DNA of 6,998 nucleotides, taken from contig DASXUX010000048.1 in assembly GCA_036504595.1 (NCBI GenBank), positions 1-6,998 on the forward strand. Reading direction: 5' to 3'. Made by a program: the position numbers and the translations under genes. This document shows, piece by piece, positions 1 to 6,300 of this stretch. The notes beneath the pieces are model-generated. The model was not told the DNA's origin. It made no database searches and saw only the letters and a program-made list of their open reading frames with translations. This DNA is from DASXUX01 sp036504595 (GTDB lineage: Bacteria > Planctomycetota > SZUA-567 > H5-PLA8). Every line of letters starts with the position of its first letter. Position 1 is the stretch's first letter.

Positions 1-137
1 ACCCTTCGCTGCTCGACGCCGAAGGGAAGATCACCTGCGAGAGCTGCCATACGATCCACCAGCCCGGCTTCCCCGTTTACGGGGTGGCCGAGATCAAGTC
101 GGGCGTCTTCTGCAACCGGTGCCACGGTGGGCCATGA
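1..137 (+). CDS. C-terminal end of a multiheme c-type cytochrome (doubled CxxCH motif), partial at 5' end
   Basis: Only the last 44 residues are visible, read from the complete codon at base 3 to the TGA at 135-137. They contain two canonical heme sites, CESCH (visible residues 12-16) and CNRCH (37-41), so two covalent c-type hemes are expected. The first is followed by TIH, giving CxxCHxxH and then, about 20 residues on, CxxCH. That is the layout of the doubled CxxCH motif found in many metal-reducer cytochromes. The protein ends three residues after the last heme motif, so there is no C-terminal membrane anchor. Signal peptide, total heme number and function lie outside the window. It is on the same strand as the giant cytochrome gene, 84 bases upstream of it, so a shared locus is likely. 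The reading frame and cytochrome nature are secure; anything more specific is not. Confidence 0.88.
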   Translation, partial: PSLLDAEGKITCESCHTIHQPGFPVYGVAEIKSGVFCNRCHGGP

Positions 138-221
138 AAAACGAGCATGTGACATTATTGATCGGTCTTACGTAATTATATCGGTGAGCGCTTTGGATAT
201 GGAGAGATGGAAGGGAAGTAT
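138..221 (+). promoter_or_regulatory. Intergenic region between two cytochrome genes, possible promoter/operator
   Basis: This 84-base gap is clearly more AT-rich than the coding sequence on either side. It holds the perfect 8-base palindrome TTACGTAA (168-175), lying between two direct copies of ATCGGT (161-166 and 180-185, starts 19 bases apart). A GTGACA (149-154) resembles a -35 box, but no convincing -10 hexamer lies 16-18 bases downstream; TAATTA (173-178) and TTATAT (177-182) are weak. I saw no strong stem-loop followed by a T run, so there is no obvious intrinsic terminator for the upstream gene. The two genes could be co-transcribed, or the large gene could have its own regulated promoter here. 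The promoter assignment is tentative. Confidence 0.3.
209..217 (+). promoter_or_regulatory. Shine-Dalgarno sequence for the giant cytochrome gene
   Basis: The purine-rich GGAAGGGAA contains AAGGGA (211-216), five bases before the ATG at 222. This decides the start: the in-frame ATG at 207 has only a GGAG almost touching it and would add five residues before the signal peptide, while the in-frame ATG at 249 has no purine tract in front and would remove the basic n-region of the signal peptide. Confidence 0.6.
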
Positions 222-314
222 ATGAGCGCCAGAATATCTGCTCCCCGCATGGTCGTCTTGCTGGTCTGCCTGTTGGGCGGGCTTTTGGGCTTTAGTCCGC
301 GAACGGCCCTCGCC
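222..314 (+). other. Predicted Sec signal peptide of the giant cytochrome (residues 1-31)
   Basis: The N-terminus has a basic n-region (R4, R9), a hydrophobic core (about residues 10-24, VVLLVCLLGGLLGF) and a polar c-region ending in A29-L30-A31, a standard -3/-1 Ala pattern with predicted cleavage before K32. The first heme motif (CDLCH, residues 42-46) follows 11 residues into the mature chain. Export is required for c-type heme attachment, so this fits. Cys16 is inside the core but preceded by Val, so it does not form a good lipobox. Confidence 0.85.
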
Positions 315-3300
315 AAGCACAACACCATCACCGAGACGACCAACTGCGATCTCTGCCACGTGATGAACACCTTCCTCGTCGAAGACAACACGGCCTACCT
401 GCGTGCCGGCGCCCGCTCCCTATCCAACATGAAGGCCCTGAACGGCAACAAGGTCCCCAGCATGAAGAACCTTGCCGCCGGCCCGAAATCCGTCGGATGC
501 ACGTTCTGCCACTACAATACCGGCCTCACCACCCGGATGAAGGACGTCCTCGACCAGTTCGGCGGACGCTTGTCGCAGCATCCCGTCGACCGCACCTATT
601 CCATCGACAATGCAACGACGACCCGCAACGTCTCCCTTTCGGCCAATACCAATACGACGCGCTGGATGTCCAACTGGGATAATACCTGGCCCGAGCCGGC
701 CAACCAGATCGGCTGCACCGATTGCCACAACGTGTCCAATTCGACGGCCAACGCCGGAACGGGCGCCGGCGGCTATCCCGAGCATCCCGAGGCCGTCGAC
801 CGGATCACCAACCCGGTCATGCTCCGGGGCGGAGCCGCATCGTGGGACAATGGCATTTCGCACGCATCAAACAGCTTCTGCGTCAATATCTGCCACAACG
901 GCTCGACGGGCCCCACGAGCGGCTACAAGATGGGCCATTACGCCTTTGGCGCGTACGACAACGCCGGGTCGACCGGGACGTTGAAGGAACCCAGCAAGAT
1001 CCCGCTGCGCACCTCCAACTGCGTCGACTGCCACGAGACGCACTATTCGGGCAGCCAGAAGAACCTGTTCGGCGAACGCGGAGACTCAGGCCGATTGCTT
1101 CCCTCGCAATCCACCAACTTGATCACCACTTCCAACTGCACGAACATCTGCCACAACGACAATACGTTCAATGCCGTCGGCCACGGCCGCGCCATCTCGT
1201 CCTCCAACATTGCAATGGGTGTCCAGTGCACCACGTGCCACAATGCATCCGTCGCCCACCGCACGCCGTCGAACATGAAGCGCCTGCTGGTGACCGAAGA
1301 CAGCAACAAGGCGACGCTGACCGAGGATCTCTCCACCAACGGGATCGACGACGATTACGACGGCGTGGTCGACAACCCCGAAGAGAAAACATTGAAGCGC
1401 AGCGGTGAGTCGAACTGCTCGGTCGGCTCCTGCCATTCCGACCGGCACCTGCACGCGGGTACGGGCAAGGTCAATTCGACCCCCGGCTCGGCGTCCTGCC
1501 TCCAGTGCCATGACATGCACGGCAACGGCGTCGACAACAACATCCGGATGATCAAGTCCGTCATTATGGGCAAGACCATCCGGTATACGGCAAAGACCGA
1601 CTTCATGCGCGTCGACAACAGCGCGACAGTTGCAAACCTCTGCGACAACCCCGGATGCCACCAGAAGCCGCTGGGCAGCGTCGCCACGCCCGGCACCATC
1701 CTGGGAGACGTCCCCGAGCATGTCCAGGCCAATGTCGGTCCCGGCTACGATTGTTCCGGATGCCACCCCCACAACTCCAATACCGGAGGCGGCAGCTTTC
1801 TTCCCGCCTGCAACAGTTGCCACTCCTATCCCGGCCAGTCCTACATCGCCGGGACGCACCAGCTCTCCCCGATCCACACCAAGCACGTCGACCTGTCCAC
1901 CGGTTACGGGTATGCGTGTTCCGTGTGCCACTACCAGTACCTCCACAACAAGTCCGGCGTGACCAGCGCTTCGCAGTGGCAGTTTGCGTATACCGCCTCC
2001 AACGTCAAGATCAAGTTCGACGGCCGGGTCAATCCGCCGAACGCATTCGGCCCCACCTACGCAGGCGTGGCGGCCGACAACAACAGCGGAACCGCCACCG
2101 CCATCGGCACCGCCACGACTACGGGCAACGGCGCCTGCCAGGGTCTCTATTGCCACGGCAACTCCGCCTCGGCACGCGTCTGGTCAGGATACGTCGGCGC
2201 CCCGACCTGGAACGACAACACCTCCGGCACCTGCGGCACCTGCCACAAGGCCACCATCGCCAACCCCCCGCAGACGGCGGCGCATCCCAAGCACGCCGAC
2301 AACACGGCGGTGGGTTACGGGATCACCTGCAACACCTGCCACTACGCGACCACCAGCGACGGCATCACGATCACCGACAGGGCTGCGCACGTCAACGTCA
2401 ACAACCCGCAGATCCTGGTCTCCTGGAACAACACCGACAACCAGGTCAAGACCGGCAACCCTTACAGTCTCGCAACCAAGACCTGCAGCAACATCTACTG
2501 CCACAGCCCCGGCACCAAGGTCAACCAGGCGGCCTACGACAACGGCGCCTACGGCTGGCCGGTCTGGACCCAGGTCGGATCCATCACCTGCAACCATTGC
2601 CACGGCGACGCCACCCGCACCGACGGCACGCCGAACTACCCGAACAATTCCCCCAAGATCAACAGCCACCCAAAGCACATCGCGTCGGGTGACGGCTGCC
2701 AGATGTGTCACGCGCAGACGACCACGACCGGCACGACGATCACAAACCGGTCGAACCACGTCAACGCGTTCTACGACGTCAACAACGACAACGTGACGCA
2801 CAACTTTTCGTATGCAGTCCCGACCTGCACGAGCATCGCCTGCCACGGCACCAATTCGGCGACGTGGGGCGGTGCGTCCCCGCAGTGCAGCGACTGCCAC
2901 CTCGGGACCGGCGACACCAACCAGTTCCAGACGCCGAACGCCACCTGGTACGCGGCGGGTGTCGCGGCCTCGATCGACAACACCGAGTGGCTCTACTCGG
3001 GCCACGGCCGCAAGACGACCAACTACGACGTGAGCGGGAACCCCCCGGCCGACTTCGGCACCAAGGCGGGCCTCGGCGGCGATCCGTGCTACTACTGCCA
3101 CGACGCCGGGGTTGGACACCGGGTGGCGACCAACCCGTTTCGGTTGGCCGTGCAAACCGGCGTCACGGGCTTTGCCAACTCCGGCTGGAACGCCACCTGC
3201 CTGGTATGCCACAGCAAGACAACGAATCCTCAGGGATATCGGCCCACGGGAATGCCGCCGTACACGCTCGTGAACGGTGCAGCCGCCGACCGGATCGACA

Positions 3301-6300
3301 CGGCACACTACGGCGCCAGGCATTCCGCATCCGACAACACGGGCGGCGGCTACTTCTGCTGGGACTGCCACGATCCGCACGGCAACCGCAAAAACAGCAC
3401 GACCGGCAACATCTACATGATGCAGAGCAACGTCCTGCCCAAGACCGACGGGTTGTACGGCGCCCGGGGCGCTTCCGGCGAACTGAATGCCGGCATGGTG
3501 TTCCTCAAGGACAACACGGTCGCCACCGGCGGCGACTGGGCCCGTTCCGACAACAAGGGGCTTTGCCAGGTCTGCCACCACGGGGACGGAACAGGGTCGG
3601 CCACCACCGCGAAATTCTACGCGCAGTCCTCCAACTGGAATCTGGCAGCCAACAACCATTACCGGAACGCCCTCTGCATTTCCTGCCATAACCATGACAA
3701 GAGCTTCGACGCTTCCTGCAGCGGGTGCCACGGCGGGGCACTCGGGACGACGACCAAAAACTACTGGCCCGACAACGTCGCCGGCCTCATGCCCGACAAG
3801 ATGGGCCGCCACCAGGCCCACGTCGACAACCTTTCGGTCCGCTGGTTCAACCTGACCGCGGCCGCGTTGCTTAACGATCCCGCCTCCGACAACAAGCAGA
3901 AACAGATATGCGCCTACTGCCACACGGATCCCCGTGGGACTCCCTTCGGCCTCCAGCACCTGAACGGGACTTTGAATGTCACCATGCACACGTTCTGGCA
4001 GGATCTGACGGCGATCGATTGCACGACGCTGAACCCGACCGCATCCTACGACAACACGGTCGACAGCTGCTCGAACGTCAATTGCCACAACAACAAGGCC
4101 GCTGCCGGTCCGACTTACGGGTGGTACGGCGCGGGCGGATCGCGTCCGAACAATTGCATTATCTGCCACACCGCCGGCGGTTTTGCGGGCGAACGTCGAA
4201 ATCCGACGACGGGTCTCCACAGCATCAGTGCCGCCGCAGTCGCCGCCGGCGTCCGGCCGCACGATAACGGTCTTGCGGCAAACGGCTGCCTCGAGTGCCA
4301 CTGGCAGGCCGGCTGGCCGGCCCAGTCCGCATCGCTGGCGCATATCAACGGGATCAACACCGACAATGCGGCGCTGACGCTGACCCGGGTCGGGATGGTC
4401 TTCACCGAGAACGCGGCAGTCAACCGTTCCACGTGCCAGGGATTCGGGCTCGACAACGCCATCGCCGTGGGCTGCCACACCGACCGGGGCGCCTGGAAGC
4501 GCCTGTGGTCGACCGAGGCCGACAACACGGCGACGGCGGTCGGCTCCCCGCGGTGCAACGTCTGCCACGGCCAGTGGTCCACGATGGCGGGTAGCGCGGG
4601 CTGGCGCGACAACACGTCGCACTTCAACGCCGACAACGCCTTCACGAGCAATCACGGCAAGACGCACGATGCCGCCCCCGAGCTCTGCACCCAGTGCCAT
4701 CCCTATAACGGCGGGGCGACCCACGAAAACAAGCTGATCACGATGAACGACAACGCGACGCTGGTGTCCGACAATGCGGTCAGCCGGCGGGCGGGCTGCA
4801 GCCAGTGCCACAACGGCGTCGACTACGCGAACGGCAAGACGCCAGACACGAACCACACCGTTCCCCTGTCGGTTTTTCCGCTGCAGAAGACCTCCGGAGT
4901 CCAGGTGACGGCCTCCTGCACGACCTGCCACGGCGACGGGGCGAGCCGGAGCTGGCCCCAGAAGCCCGGTACGGGGCCTGCGTCGAAGGTCAGTCTCACG
5001 GCCGACTACAACTACAACGGCGAGCACCTGCTCCACCTCACCGAGCTCGCGACGCGGCTCGGCGGCTACAACTTGGCCGACAACGCGCAGTGGACCCCGT
5101 TGCAGCAGCAAGTGCTGTGCAACTATTGCCATGACGCCGCCACCGATCCCACGCACGCCACGGCCGGACCGCGCGCCGAATTGTTCCCCACCACGGGCCG
5201 AAAGATGATGGGCGGGGGCGTCGACAACGGTTCCCCGTCGTTCGTGGCGGCCGACAACAGCTGCGCCGGGGTGCAGTGCCACAACCGGAAAAATACGACG
5301 GCGACGTACAACTGGTACACGGGTGCCGCGAAGCAGTGCGTCATGTGCCACACGCCGGGCGATGTCACGGTCGGCACCGACAACCCGATTACCGGCCTCC
5401 ACGTCATCAGCCCAGCGAGCGTGACCGCGGGCGTCAAGCCGCACGACAACAGCCTGGCGTCCAACGGTTGCCGCGAGTGCCACTGGAACACGGGGTGGCC
5501 GGCGCAATCGACGAGCCAGACGCACATCAACAGCAGCAAAGACAACGCGGCAACGACGCTGAACCGGACCGGGATGATCTTCACCGAAAACGCGGCCGTC
5601 AATCGTTCCACGTGCCAGGGATTCGGGCTCGACAACGCCATCGCCGTGGGCTGCCACACCGACCGTGGCGCCTGGAAGCGCCTGTGGTCGACCGAGGCCG
5701 ACAACACGGCGACGGCGATCGGCTCCCCGCGGTGCAACGTCTGCCACGGGCAGTGGTCGACCATGTCCGGCAGCGCGGGCTGGCGCGACAACACGTCGCA
5801 CTTCAACGCCGACGCAGCGTTTACGAGCACGCACGGCAAGACGCACGACGACGCGCCCGAGCTCTGCACCCAGTGCCATCCGTATGATGGGGGGGCCACC
5901 CACGAGAACAAACTGATCACGATGAACGACAACGCTACGCGGGTGTCCGACAACGCGGTCAGCGGACGCGCGGGTTGCAGCCAGTGCCACAACGGCGTCG
6001 ACTACGCGAACGGCAAGACGCCCGACATAAACCACACCTTCCCGCTGTCAATCTTCCCGATGCAGAAGGTGCAAGGGCCCAAGGTGACGGCCTCATGCAC
6101 GGTTTGCCACGGCGACGGCGCGAACCGGCTCTGGCCCCAGAAGCCCGGCGTCGGACCCACGGTCAAGGTCAGCATCAAGGCCGACTACAACTACAACGGC
6201 GAGCACCTGCTCCACTTGACAGAGCTCGCGACGCGCCTCGGCGGCTACAACCTGGCCGACAATTCGACGTGGGGGACTGCCGAGCAGCAGGTGTTGTGCA

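Noticed and set aside
134..175. Tiny 13-codon frame beginning at an ATGA overlap with the upstream stop
   Set aside because: The start-stop overlap looks like translational coupling, but the peptide is short, has only a weak purine tract in front, and shows no leader-peptide or attenuator structure.
207..209. Alternative in-frame ATG for the giant cytochrome
   Set aside because: Its only purine tract nearly touches the codon, while the ATG at 222 has a well-placed AAGGGA and gives a normal signal peptide.
258..269. Possible lipobox around Cys16 (LLVC)
   Set aside because: Val directly before the Cys does not fit the usual small residue (Gly, Ala, Ser), and a better type I cleavage site (ALA before K32) follows.
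722..2692. Overlapping plus-strand open frames in other registers (722-1408, 1655-2692 and similar)
   Set aside because: They are Arg-, Gln- and Pro-rich out-of-frame readings of the cytochrome gene, without heme motifs or plausible starts.
2184..6035. Long open reading frame of 1283 codons on the minus strand
   Set aside because: It lies wholly antisense to the heme-motif-rich frame. Its product is a low-complexity mix rich in Val, Ala, Arg and Gly with no recognisable domain, and its internal repetition mirrors the plus-strand tandem units. GC-rich third positions in the real gene remove stops from this antisense frame.
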